In this document: piece after piece, positions 53,700-61,630 of the stretch | Numbering within the stretch: position 1 is the first letter of the stretch | How the letters are laid out: each line of letters opens with the position of its first letter | Origin: Paracoccaceae bacterium | Lineage (GTDB): Bacteria > Pseudomonadota > Alphaproteobacteria > Rhodobacterales > Rhodobacteraceae | NCBI GenBank assembly: GCA_024742575.1 | Contig: JANSYF010000001.1 | Coordinates: forward strand, 62,001-126,000 | DNA length: 64,000 bases | Direction of reading: 5' to 3' | The notes under the pieces: model-generated | The model's input: the letters and a program-made list of their open reading frames with translations, nothing else | What the model was told of the DNA's origin: nothing | The model's database searches: none | Position numbers and translations under genes: made by a program

Positions 53700-54476
53700 T
53701 TGATCTTGAACATCGACGTACATCTGGAATACCAGCTTTCCGGACCCACTGACCTGCTGCTGCAAATCGAGGCCGCACATCTGCCGGATCAACCTGTCCG
53801 CAATGCACATATCAGCTTTTCCGATGTCACCGATTTCGCCCGCGTGACTGCAGACGAGAGTGTGGGCGACCGCATTTGGTTGCGAGCCGACGGTCTTTTT
53901 CGATGCGATTACCGTGCAGAGGTCCAGATCGACCGCGCCTCTGTGGATCTAAACCTGATTGACGCAATGGCCCCGCATCGGTTGCCCGGTGACACGGTGC
54001 GATATCTGATGCCATCCCGCTACTGTCCCTCGGACGAGTTTCAGACCTTCGTTGCGGCCGAGTTTGGGCACCTTTCAGGCGGCGCACAGATCACCGCGAT
54101 GCGCGATTGGATTGAACGGTCGTTCCAGTATGTGCCCGGCGTCAGCAACGCCCAGACCACCGCCTTGGACAGCTTTGTGCAGCGACAGGGCATCTGCCGT
54201 GATTATGCGCATGTGCTGGTGACATTGGCCCGTGCTGCGACGATCCCCGCGCGCTTTGCCAGCGTCTTTGCGCCTGGTGTGACTCCACCTGATTTCCATG
54301 CGGTGGCAGAGGTGTATCTGGACGGGGGCTGGCACCTTGTCGATGCAACTGGCATGGCGTCATCCGCTGACATTGCACGCATCGGTGTCGGTGCGGATGC
54401 CGCCAACGTGGCGTTTCTCAACATCTTTGGTCAGGCGGAGTTTGTTGCGCAACGCGTGTCAGTTGTTCACGCCTAA
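53700..54476 (+). CDS. transglutaminase-like domain protein
   Basis: This protein of 258 residues has a beta-rich N-terminal region and a transglutaminase-like domain. The active cysteine is in QGICRDYAHVLVTLAR near residue 171, the histidine in PPDFHAVAEVYLDGG and the aspartate in WHLVDATGMA. The domain is usually a cysteine protease in bacteria. I chose TTG 53700, since GGGAG lies 8 bases before it; a GTG at 53661 would add 13 residues. It follows the flavodoxin-like gene on the same strand. Confidence 0.85.
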   Translation: MILNIDVHLEYQLSGPTDLLLQIEAAHLPDQPVRNAHISFSDVTDFARVTADESVGDRIWLRADGLFRCDYRAEVQIDRASVDLNLIDAMAPHRLPGDTVRYLMPSRYCPSDEFQTFVAAEFGHLSGGAQITAMRDWIERSFQYVPGVSNAQTTALDSFVQRQGICRDYAHVLVTLARAATIPARFASVFAPGVTPPDFHAVAEVYLDGGWHLVDATGMASSADIARIGVGADAANVAFLNIFGQAEFVAQRVSVVHA

Positions 54477-54479
54477 CGC

Positions 54480-54959
54480 CTAGTCTTCCTGACACCCCTC
54501 TCCCCGAAAACAGGACAGCGCCTTCTGTTCTAGTTCGACGGTCGGAGTGACGTAGGTCATGACGGGGCATGGGCTGATCTGCATCACCCATTGCCGCTCC
54601 TCCTGTTTGAGAAAGACCAAATGGTCGCCTTTCTCCGCTCCACCGCACCAAGGGCCAAGACAAGAAACCCGCAAGGTTATATCGCGTTTGAACCGTTTTG
54701 TGAAACCATCCCGCGTCATGGAATGACCATCCAACCAGCCCGGGATATCGACGCTATGCCGTTTGCGGGATGCTTGCTGATCCGTACGGTCAGGCAGTTC
54801 CGCTTCGTCGAAGAACAAATCGCCCTTCACAATGATATAGGTGTCGTCTGACTGTGCCGCAGTTTGGTAGTCGCGTTCAATGTCCGGGGCCCTGCAACTT
54901 AACGCGAAAGCTGGTTGTGCCAGTGCGATCAACCCTGCAAGAACAAGGCCCAATCGCAT
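54480..54959 (-). CDS. small secreted or periplasmic protein, unknown
   Basis: The 159-residue product starts [22 protein letters not shown], a clean signal peptide. The mature part has several cysteines (near 22, 100, 106, 131, 149 and 155), suggesting disulfides, and strands such as DTYIIVKGDLFFD and GDHLVFLKQEERQWVM that suggest a beta-barrel like a TIMP or OB-fold. Its start overlaps the rppH stop by one base (TGATG), so it is coupled to rppH. I do not recognise a family. Confidence 0.65.
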   Translation of the reverse strand: MRLGLVLAGLIALAQPAFALSCRAPDIERDYQTAAQSDDTYIIVKGDLFFDEAELPDRTDQQASRKRHSVDIPGWLDGHSMTRDGFTKRFKRDITLRVSCLGPWCGGAEKGDHLVFLKQEERQWVMQISPCPVMTYVTPTVELEQKALSCFRGEGCQED

Positions 54960-55441
54960 CAAAGGTGGTCCTTGAACGCAGCCAGTACCCGTTCATACAC
55001 ATGCCGCTTGAACGGAACGATGTTGTTAATGAGCAGATCCGGCGCCATCCACTGCCAGCGGCTGAATTCCTGATGCTCGGTGGCAATATCCACTTGGTCG
55101 TCGGTGCCCTTGAACCGCATCAGGAACCATTTCTGCTCCTGCCCGCGATAGCGCCCCTTCCAGAGTTTGCCGACAAGATCATGCGGCAAATCGTAGGGAA
55201 TCCAATCCTTCGTCTCGGCCTCAATTTTGACCAGAGAGGACAGAACCCCTGTTTCTTCCCACAACTCACGCAGCGCGGCATCGCGCGGGGTTTCGCCCTT
55301 GTCCACACCACCCTGTGGCATCTGCCATGCCGGACCAGGATTATCGAGACGCTGGCCGACAAAGACATTGCCGTCCCGGTTTATAAGCATCACGCCAACG
55401 CAAGAGCGATACGGTAGCTTGGCGATCTCTTCGGGGGTCAT
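54959..55441 (-). CDS. rppH: RNA pyrophosphohydrolase RppH
   Basis: This 160-residue Nudix hydrolase removes pyrophosphate from 5' triphosphate RNA ends, triggering decay. The Nudix box is [23 protein letters not shown] at residues 45-67, and [22 protein letters not shown] precedes it. It lies 54 bases after ctpA with an inverted repeat between, and is coupled to the small secreted protein downstream. The same gene order, ctpA with rppH, is common in alphaproteobacteria. Confidence 0.93.
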   Translation of the reverse strand: MTPEEIAKLPYRSCVGVMLINRDGNVFVGQRLDNPGPAWQMPQGGVDKGETPRDAALRELWEETGVLSSLVKIEAETKDWIPYDLPHDLVGKLWKGRYRGQEQKWFLMRFKGTDDQVDIATEHQEFSRWQWMAPDLLINNIVPFKRHVYERVLAAFKDHL

Positions 55442-55460
55442 CTTGGGGCCTTTGCAATGG

Positions 55461-55488
55461 TGCGGCGCAGGACAACCCCGCGCCGCAA
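55461..55488. repeat. inverted repeat between rppH and ctpA
   Basis: TGCGGCGC-AG-G pairs with C-CC-GCGCCGCA around ACAA, giving a stem of about nine pairs. No T-run follows on either strand, so it is more likely a processing or attenuating hairpin than a strong terminator. Confidence 0.4.
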
Positions 55489-55495
55489 TAGGTTC

Positions 55496-56839
55496 TTAGT
55501 CGTTCGACGGCTGAAGCGCGGTCAGACCCTTGAGAATGTCGATGGCATAGGCCAGTTGGTAATCCTCTTCGCGCAGCGCAGCGGCGGCTTCGGCCTTGGC
55601 GCGGTCGGCTTCGATCTGTTGAACCTCGTCCTCGCTCAGACTGTCATTGTCGAGGCTGCCACGCAGATCGGCTTCGGAACGGTTGAAGACGTTTGTCTCT
55701 TCCTCTTCCTCGGCGGTCGCTTCGGCGGGGCGACGCGGCTGTGCAACAACGATGTCAGGCGACACACCCAGTGCTTGGATCGAACGGCCCGACGGCGTGT
55801 AGTAGCGCGCTGTGGTCAGACGCATCGCGCCATCGCCCCGCAGCGGCATGACTGTCTGGACCGACCCTTTGCCAAAGGACTTGGTACCGACGACGATGGC
55901 ACGGCGGTGATCTTGAAGCGCACCAGCGACAATCTCGGACGCAGAAGCAGAACCACCATTGATCAAAACGACAATCGGTTTGCCCTGTGCCAAGTCGCCC
56001 GGCGTCGCATTATAGCGATCACCATCTTCGGGGTTGCGGCCCCGGGTGCTGACGATCTCGCCTTTTTCAAGGAACGCATCACTGACCCGGATCGCCTGAT
56101 TAAGAAGACCACCGGGGTTGTTGCGCAAATCAAGCACGATGCCTTCGACATTGTCGATGCCATTCGCGGCTTCAATCTGTTCGGCCAGTCCTTCTTCTAG
56201 GTTTGAATAGGTCTGATCGTTGAACGTGGTCACGCGCAAAACAACAGTTTCGCCCTGAAGTCGGGTACGAACGGCGGTCAATTTAATTGTATCACGGATG
56301 ATAGACACATCGAACGGTTCGGCCTCGCCCTCGCGCACGACGGTGATGATGATCTCGGACCCAACAGGGCCACGCATCATGTCGACCGCTGAATCAAGAG
56401 TCAGACCAAGAACCGACGCACCATCCACATGGGTGATAAAGTCTCCCGCCTCGATCCCAGCCTCATCGGCAGGTGTACCGTCGATTGGCGATACGACCTT
56501 CACAAAACCTTCCTCTTGCGTGACTTCGATGCCCAGACCACCGAATTCGCCGCGCGTCTGAACACGCATGTCGGCGGCATCGTCCGGCGACAGGTAACTG
56601 GAATGCGGATCAAGTGAGGTCAACATGCCGTCAATGGCCGCTTCGATCAGATCACCAGCATCCACTTCTTCCACGTATTGCGCGCGAATACGCTCGAAAA
56701 TGTCCCCGAACAGGTCAAGCTGTTCATACACATTTGTGGTGCGGGCGCTTTCCTGCGCGACCAGCGGACCCACGAATTGCGTCGTGGCCACAATGCCTGC
56801 AAGTGTGCCGCCCATGGCCGCCATGACTACTTTTTTCAT
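55496..56839 (-). CDS. ctpA: S41 family C-terminal processing peptidase
   Basis: The 447-residue periplasmic protease has a signal or anchor segment (residues 5-27), a PDZ domain (about 95-175, with GLGIEVTQEEGFVKVVSPIDG) and the S41 catalytic core. The nucleophile is Ser in NGGSASASEIVAGAL near residue 310; Lys in GTKSFGKGSVQT near 335 completes the dyad. The tail, rich in acidic residues, is variable. It overlaps envC upstream by 4 bases. In other bacteria such proteases degrade cell-wall hydrolases. Confidence 0.94.
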   Translation of the reverse strand: MKKVVMAAMGGTLAGIVATTQFVGPLVAQESARTTNVYEQLDLFGDIFERIRAQYVEEVDAGDLIEAAIDGMLTSLDPHSSYLSPDDAADMRVQTRGEFGGLGIEVTQEEGFVKVVSPIDGTPADEAGIEAGDFITHVDGASVLGLTLDSAVDMMRGPVGSEIIITVVREGEAEPFDVSIIRDTIKLTAVRTRLQGETVVLRVTTFNDQTYSNLEEGLAEQIEAANGIDNVEGIVLDLRNNPGGLLNQAIRVSDAFLEKGEIVSTRGRNPEDGDRYNATPGDLAQGKPIVVLINGGSASASEIVAGALQDHRRAIVVGTKSFGKGSVQTVMPLRGDGAMRLTTARYYTPSGRSIQALGVSPDIVVAQPRRPAEATAEEEEETNVFNRSEADLRGSLDNDSLSEDEVQQIEADRAKAEAAAALREEDYQLAYAIDILKGLTALQPSND

Positions 56840-57966
56840 TCGGTCCTTCCCTTATCCTCTGTGAACCACCCAAGGGGGTCCTCTGGCGTATCGCCCAATC
56901 TGACTTCTATATAGAGCGTTTCGGACAGCGCTTCGCCAGCCCTTTCACCGGATGGTGATTGAATATCGTCAGTTTCTCCTGCTGGACCGCCCATTAATCC
57001 GACTGGGCTGCCTTCAGGAAGCACTTGACCGGTGTCACCAAAGACGGTGTCTAGACCCGCGAACACGAACAGGATATCGGGTTCGGGCTCAAGAATACTG
57101 ACAAGTCCATAGTCCAGCAGCGGCCCCCGGTAACGGATCGTCGCTGCTGCCGGTGTCGTCACAAGCGCGCGAGGTCGGGTCGCGACAAGGACACCCGGTC
57201 GCGTAACACCCGCCGCATCGGTTTCGCCAGCACGGCGCAAGATTTCACCGGAAACCGGCAGCGGCAAACGGCCCTTGCGGTTGCTGGCGGCGGGCAAATC
57301 CAAATCTGCCTCGTTCTCGGAGATTTGGCTCAACCCGGCTGCAAACCCGTCCAGCGTTTCCGATGCTGCGATCAGCAGCGCCGTCTTGACGGGGTCTTCG
57401 GTGAACTTGCGCGGCAAGTCGGTGCGCTCAGCCATCGCCTGGCTCAACGCGGTGCGGGCAGCCTGAATGTCTGCCAGACCTGTCTGCAATGTGTTCGCAG
57501 CATCCTGCTGCAATTGGCGCAGAGCGGTTGCCTCTTCCACATCAACGCGCAAGTCTGACGCGGCAGCCGTGAGCGCAGGCGTGACAGAGGCCATCAACAA
57601 CCCTGCCCGTGCCGCACCGATAGGCCCATCGGGATGGACAAAATTCTGCGGCCCTGCATCCGGACCAATCGCGGACAGCGCGGCAAGCAAGCGTGTCACC
57701 TCGGCATCGCGCGCATCAAGATCACGTCGCAATTCGGTTTCACGGATCGACGCGGCCCGCAGCCCGTCGCGCATCGCGGCCAATCCTGTCTCGAATGCCT
57801 GCACAGCCTCGGTCAGGGCCCGCACCCGGTCTCGGGCCGAGTCGGCCGCATCCAGCTTAGTCGTCGCATCTTCTAGCCGCGCCATCGCATCACGCGCCGC
57901 TTCGGCCGGGGTTTGGGCCGAAAGCGGTACGCCGATCAGGCAAAGGAAAAGCGCAAGATGCCTCAT
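56836..57966 (-). CDS. envC: EnvC-like murein hydrolase activator, degenerate M23 domain
   Basis: The 376-residue protein has a signal peptide (MRHLALFLCLIGVPLSAQ), long coiled coils between about 20 and 230, and a C-terminal LytM-like domain with GPLLDYGLVSILEP and LPEGSPVGLMGGP. The zinc ligands of an active M23 peptidase (H-x3-D and HxH) are not present, as in EnvC, which activates amidases rather than cutting peptidoglycan itself. It has 4-base overlaps with gpmI and ctpA. A partner amidase is not in the window. Confidence 0.82.
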   Translation of the reverse strand: MRHLALFLCLIGVPLSAQTPAEAARDAMARLEDATTKLDAADSARDRVRALTEAVQAFETGLAAMRDGLRAASIRETELRRDLDARDAEVTRLLAALSAIGPDAGPQNFVHPDGPIGAARAGLLMASVTPALTAAASDLRVDVEEATALRQLQQDAANTLQTGLADIQAARTALSQAMAERTDLPRKFTEDPVKTALLIAASETLDGFAAGLSQISENEADLDLPAASNRKGRLPLPVSGEILRRAGETDAAGVTRPGVLVATRPRALVTTPAAATIRYRGPLLDYGLVSILEPEPDILFVFAGLDTVFGDTGQVLPEGSPVGLMGGPAGETDDIQSPSGERAGEALSETLYIEVRLGDTPEDPLGWFTEDKGRTE

Positions 57967-59480
57967 GTGCGGATCAGGCTTTTTCCAGTCATCTCGTCAG
58001 GTTGTGGCAGACCCATGAGCGACAGCAAGGTCGGCGCGAGGTCGGCCAATCGCCCATCAGCAAGTTTGGCCCCATCAGGTCCGCCATAAAGCACAACAGG
58101 CACAAGATTTGTTGTATGCGCTGTGTGCGGTCCACCCGTTTCGGGATCGACCATGGTTTCGCAATTGCCATGATCGGCGGTAACGATCATCGCGCCACCC
58201 ACCTTTTCGACGGCGGCAAGCACCTTGCCCAGCCCGGCATCCACAGCTTTGCAAGCCTTGATCGCGGCATCCAGATCACCAGTGTGCCCCACCATATCTG
58301 GGTTGGCATAATTGGTGACGATCAGGTCATATCCCGCCTCGACAGCGGCGACGAATCTATCTGTCACTTCGTCAGCAGACATCTCTGGCTGCATATCATA
58401 GGTCGCCACATTCGGGCTTTTAGGCATGAAGCGGTCTTCGCCCTCTTCCGGCGTTTCCTGCCCACCGTTCAGAAAGAAGGTCACATGCGGGTACTTTTCT
58501 GTCTCTGCCAGCCGGAACTGTTTGCGACCGTGCTTGGCAACCCATTCGCCAAGTGTGTTCTTGATTTCCTGCTTGGGATAGGCGGTCGTCATGTAGGCAT
58601 TGTGCGCCTTGGAATAGTTCACCATGCCCAGAAGACCGGATAGATCAGACGTGTCACGGGTGAAGCCGTCAAAGTCAGGATCACCAATCGCAGCAAGGAT
58701 TTCGCGCGCACGGTCGGCGCGGAAATTAAGACAGAAGAACCCATCACCTTTACTCAGACCGCTGTAGTCACCGATCACGCAGGGTTCGATGAATTCGTCG
58801 TTCTGGTCTTTGGCATAGGCGCCCGAAACGGCTTGAACTGGCGTGTCTGCACCATTCCCCTGCCCCAGGATCATCGCGTTATAAGCCCGTTCAACCCGAT
58901 CCCAACGGGTGTCCCGGTCCATCGCGAAGTAGCGCCCGATCACAGTGCCGATTGATGCGTTTTGGGGCAGGCTATCGACCAGATCAGCGACGAACCCCTT
59001 GGCCGAGGTCGGCGCCACATCGCGCCCATCGGTGATCGCGTGCATCACAACCTCTACGCCCTGATCCGTCAAAGCCTTCACCGCCGCCTTGATATGGCTG
59101 ATATGCCCATGCACCCCGCCATCCGAGACCACACCCATGATGTGCGCCCGACCGCCTGCGTCTTTGACGGCATTGGCAAACTCAAGGATCGCAGTGTTCT
59201 CAAAAAAGCTACCGTCTTCGATGGCAAGGTCGATCTGGCCAAGGTCCATAGCCACCACGCGGCCTGCACCGATATTGGTGTGCCCCACCTCGGAATTGCC
59301 CATCTGGCCGCTGGGCAAGCCAACATCGGGGCCATGGGTGATCAGCGTCGCATGCGGGCAGGTCGCCATGAGGTGATCCATCGTTGGCGTGTTGGCCAGT
59401 TTCGGCGCGTTCGCGGTCGGATCGTCACGCAGCCCCCAGCCGTCGAGGATGGTCAGAACGACAGGTTTCGGGGTGGTCAT
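57963..59480 (-). CDS. gpmI: 2,3-bisphosphoglycerate-independent phosphoglycerate mutase
   Basis: The 505-residue glycolytic enzyme interconverts 3- and 2-phosphoglycerate using manganese. VLTILDGWGLRDDP at the N-terminus gives one metal site, and the phosphoserine is in QMGNSEVGHTNIGAGR near residue 62. The C-terminal part holds NYANPDMVGHTGD and TADHGNCETM. ATG 59480 (MTTPKPVVLTILDGWG) decides the start; a long upstream frame passes through a hairpin repeat and is not coding. It begins the gpmI-envC-ctpA-rppH operon. Confidence 0.95.
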   Translation of the reverse strand: MTTPKPVVLTILDGWGLRDDPTANAPKLANTPTMDHLMATCPHATLITHGPDVGLPSGQMGNSEVGHTNIGAGRVVAMDLGQIDLAIEDGSFFENTAILEFANAVKDAGGRAHIMGVVSDGGVHGHISHIKAAVKALTDQGVEVVMHAITDGRDVAPTSAKGFVADLVDSLPQNASIGTVIGRYFAMDRDTRWDRVERAYNAMILGQGNGADTPVQAVSGAYAKDQNDEFIEPCVIGDYSGLSKGDGFFCLNFRADRAREILAAIGDPDFDGFTRDTSDLSGLLGMVNYSKAHNAYMTTAYPKQEIKNTLGEWVAKHGRKQFRLAETEKYPHVTFFLNGGQETPEEGEDRFMPKSPNVATYDMQPEMSADEVTDRFVAAVEAGYDLIVTNYANPDMVGHTGDLDAAIKACKAVDAGLGKVLAAVEKVGGAMIVTADHGNCETMVDPETGGPHTAHTTNLVPVVLYGGPDGAKLADGRLADLAPTLLSLMGLPQPDEMTGKSLIRT

Positions 59481-59563
59481 ATGCGGTGTCCTCTGGTCGG
59501 CACGGTCTTGCGCGCGGTGTAGCAGAGGTGATGTCGGATGTGGAGAGGGCGCTTGTGCCGTTT

Positions 59564-59610
59564 GATCGAACCGCGCACGCGGTTCGATCCGCTGGGGGCT
59601 CTGCCCCCAG
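59564..59610. repeat. intergenic double-hairpin repeat
   Basis: Two hairpins lie in tandem: GATCGAACCGC / GCGGTTCGATC around GCAC (59564-59589), and CTGGGGGC / GCCCCCAG around TCT (59592-59610). They are followed by ACCCCCGGCATATTTTGAAAAAGA. I recall sequences of this type as frequent between genes in Roseobacter genomes. It is the only copy I noticed in the window. Confidence 0.65.
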
Positions 59611-59651
59611 ACCCCCGGCATATTTTGAAAAAGAAGAAGATCAGAGGCCTG

Positions 59652-60257
59652 TCACTGGAACATCCGCCACCCGGCCAGCCACCGTGTCAGGGTCGTGATC
59701 GCACAGAGCCCGGCGAACGTGTAAGCGAGCCATGGAAACGCCGCTGGAAACATGCACATAGCGACGAAGAGCGCGATTGTCTCCGTGCCTTCGGTCAGAC
59801 CGCCGAGGTAGTAGATGCCCTTGGTCGGGTAGTCTGCGGACGTGATCCCGCGTTTTTCGGCGATGATCGAAAAGGCCAGAAAACTCGATCCCGTGCCGAT
59901 GAAACTACAGATCAGCACGGCAGCCGGCAGCGCATTTGTGCTTGGGTCGTGCAACGCAAAGCCGAGCGGGAACAGCCCGTAGAACATAAAGTCCAGCGCG
60001 ATATCCAGGTACGCACCGCGATCGGTGGGCTGGGTCAGCCGCGCCATCGCGCCGTCCAGACCGTCCGCCAGTCGGTTCAGCACAAGGCACACCAGTGCCA
60101 GACCGAAGAGACCCAGCGAAACGGCCAAGACACCGGCAAGGCCAATTCCAAAGCCCACCAAAGTGATCTGATCCGCGCCGATCCCCCGCGCGACAAGCGC
60201 CCGCGCCGGACGGTCGATGGCGCGTTTGACAAACGGCAGTATGGCAGCGTCGATCAT
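59652..60257 (-). CDS. CDP-alcohol phosphatidyltransferase family protein
   Basis: The 201-residue membrane protein has the family motif as DGLDGAMARL-x6-G-AYLDIALD near residues 66-90, binding metal and CDP-alcohol. Hydrophobic segments at both sides give about five spans. The N-terminus holds IDRPARALVARGIGADQITLVGFG. The family makes phospholipid head groups; the substrate is not clear. It reads toward the double-hairpin repeat and is divergent from the ABC importer operon. Confidence 0.85.
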   Translation of the reverse strand: MIDAAILPFVKRAIDRPARALVARGIGADQITLVGFGIGLAGVLAVSLGLFGLALVCLVLNRLADGLDGAMARLTQPTDRGAYLDIALDFMFYGLFPLGFALHDPSTNALPAAVLICSFIGTGSSFLAFSIIAEKRGITSADYPTKGIYYLGGLTEGTETIALFVAMCMFPAAFPWLAYTFAGLCAITTLTRWLAGWRMFQ

Positions 60258-60417
60258 CTGTCAGCCTCGCAAAACAGGTCGGAAACCGCCATAGCGGGCC
60301 AATCCTTGGGCGTACACTGAAATCTTGCACACCTGTTTGTCATTTGACCGGAACAGGGTAGTGCTGGTTTTAACGCACGAGACCGGGGCATCCGCCTCCA
60401 AGATCAGGACATGACAT

Positions 60418-61623
60418 ATGCGCACTCTGCTTGCCGCCACCCTCGCCACCGCTACCGCTTTTGCGGCCCATGCCGACCCCGATCCGTCGAACTGGGAGGC
60501 TGTCACAGACGAGGCGCGCGGGCAGACGGTTTACTGGAACGCATGGGGCGGGTCCGACACGATTAACAGCTTCATCGCGTGGATCGGCGACCGGGTGAAC
60601 GAAGACTACGGAGTGACGCTGGAGCATGTGAAGCTGTCTGACACCGCCGACGCGGTCAGCCGCGTATTGGCGGAAAAGACAGCAGGCAAAGACGAGGGTG
60701 GCGCCGTCGACATGATCTGGATCAACGGCGAAAACTTTGCCGCAATGAAGCGTCAGGACCTGTTGTTCGGACCATGGGTTGAACAGACCCCAAGCTGGGC
60801 GAATGTGGATGTGGCGGGCAAACCGGCGGTGATTTCCGACTTCACCGTGCCGACCGATGGGCTTGAGGCACCGTGGGGCATGGCGCAGGTGGTGTTCTAC
60901 TATGACACCGCCCAGCTTGAGACACCGCCCACGACGATGGAGGCGCTGGCCGCCTATGCCGCCGCCAATCCGGGTCGCTTTACCTATCCGCAGCCACCGA
61001 ATTTCCTGGGGTCCACTTTCCTGAAGCAAGCGTTGATCGAATTCGTGCCGGACGCGTCAGTTCTGCAATCGCCTGTCGACGAGGCGGATTACGATGCAAC
61101 GACTGCTTCGTTTTGGGCCTTCCTTGATGGTTTGACGCCTACGCTCTGGCGGTCGGGCCGCGCCTATCCGCAGAACGAGTCGCGGCAGATCCAATTGATG
61201 GCTGATGGCGAGATTGACCTCGCAATCAGCTTCAACCCCAACGAGGCCAGCAATGCGATTGCCAACGGCCAGTTGCAGAACTCGGTGCGCAGCTTTGTGA
61301 TGGACGCAGGGTCCATCGGCAATGCCAGCTTTGTCGCGATTCCCTACAACGCCAACGCCAAAGCGGGTGCAATGGTCGTGGCGAATTTCATGATGTCCCC
61401 CGAGGCGCAGGCGATGATGCAAGATCCCGAGGTTTGGGGTCTGGGCACGGTTCTTGATCTCGCAGAACTGTCGGGCGAAGACCGCGCGCGGTTTGATGCG
61501 CTGGAACTGGGCATCGCCACGCTGCCCCCGTCAGAGCTGGGCACAACCCTATCAGAGCCGCATCCAAGCTGGATGGTCAAGCTTGAGGAAGACTGGACCG
61601 AGCGGTACGGCGTCGCGCAATAG
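60418..61623 (+). CDS. ynjB: ABC transporter substrate-binding protein, YnjB-like
   Basis: The 401-residue periplasmic binding protein has a signal peptide (residues 1-19, ending AAHA), then the AWGGSDTINSFIAWIGDRV segment and VDMIWINGENFAAM typical of YnjB, a family related to thiamine- and iron-binding proteins. AGGACATGACAT precedes the ATG. It heads a three-gene ynjBCD-type operon: the permease starts 7 bases after its stop. Substrate is not established for this family. I looked for and did not see a thiamine riboswitch upstream. Confidence 0.9.
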   Translation: MRTLLAATLATATAFAAHADPDPSNWEAVTDEARGQTVYWNAWGGSDTINSFIAWIGDRVNEDYGVTLEHVKLSDTADAVSRVLAEKTAGKDEGGAVDMIWINGENFAAMKRQDLLFGPWVEQTPSWANVDVAGKPAVISDFTVPTDGLEAPWGMAQVVFYYDTAQLETPPTTMEALAAYAAANPGRFTYPQPPNFLGSTFLKQALIEFVPDASVLQSPVDEADYDATTASFWAFLDGLTPTLWRSGRAYPQNESRQIQLMADGEIDLAISFNPNEASNAIANGQLQNSVRSFVMDAGSIGNASFVAIPYNANAKAGAMVVANFMMSPEAQAMMQDPEVWGLGTVLDLAELSGEDRARFDALELGIATLPPSELGTTLSEPHPSWMVKLEEDWTERYGVAQ

Positions 61624-61630
61624 GCGCGGT

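Noticed and set aside
59481-59621. Upstream in-frame extension of gpmI
   Set aside because: It runs through the double-hairpin repeat and gives proline- and arginine-rich sequence. MTTPKPVVLTILDGWG is the family start.
60258-60417. Possible thiamine (TPP) riboswitch upstream of ynjB
   Set aside because: I looked because YnjB is related to thiamine-binding proteins. The conserved CTGAGA and ACCTGA-type core elements are not present.
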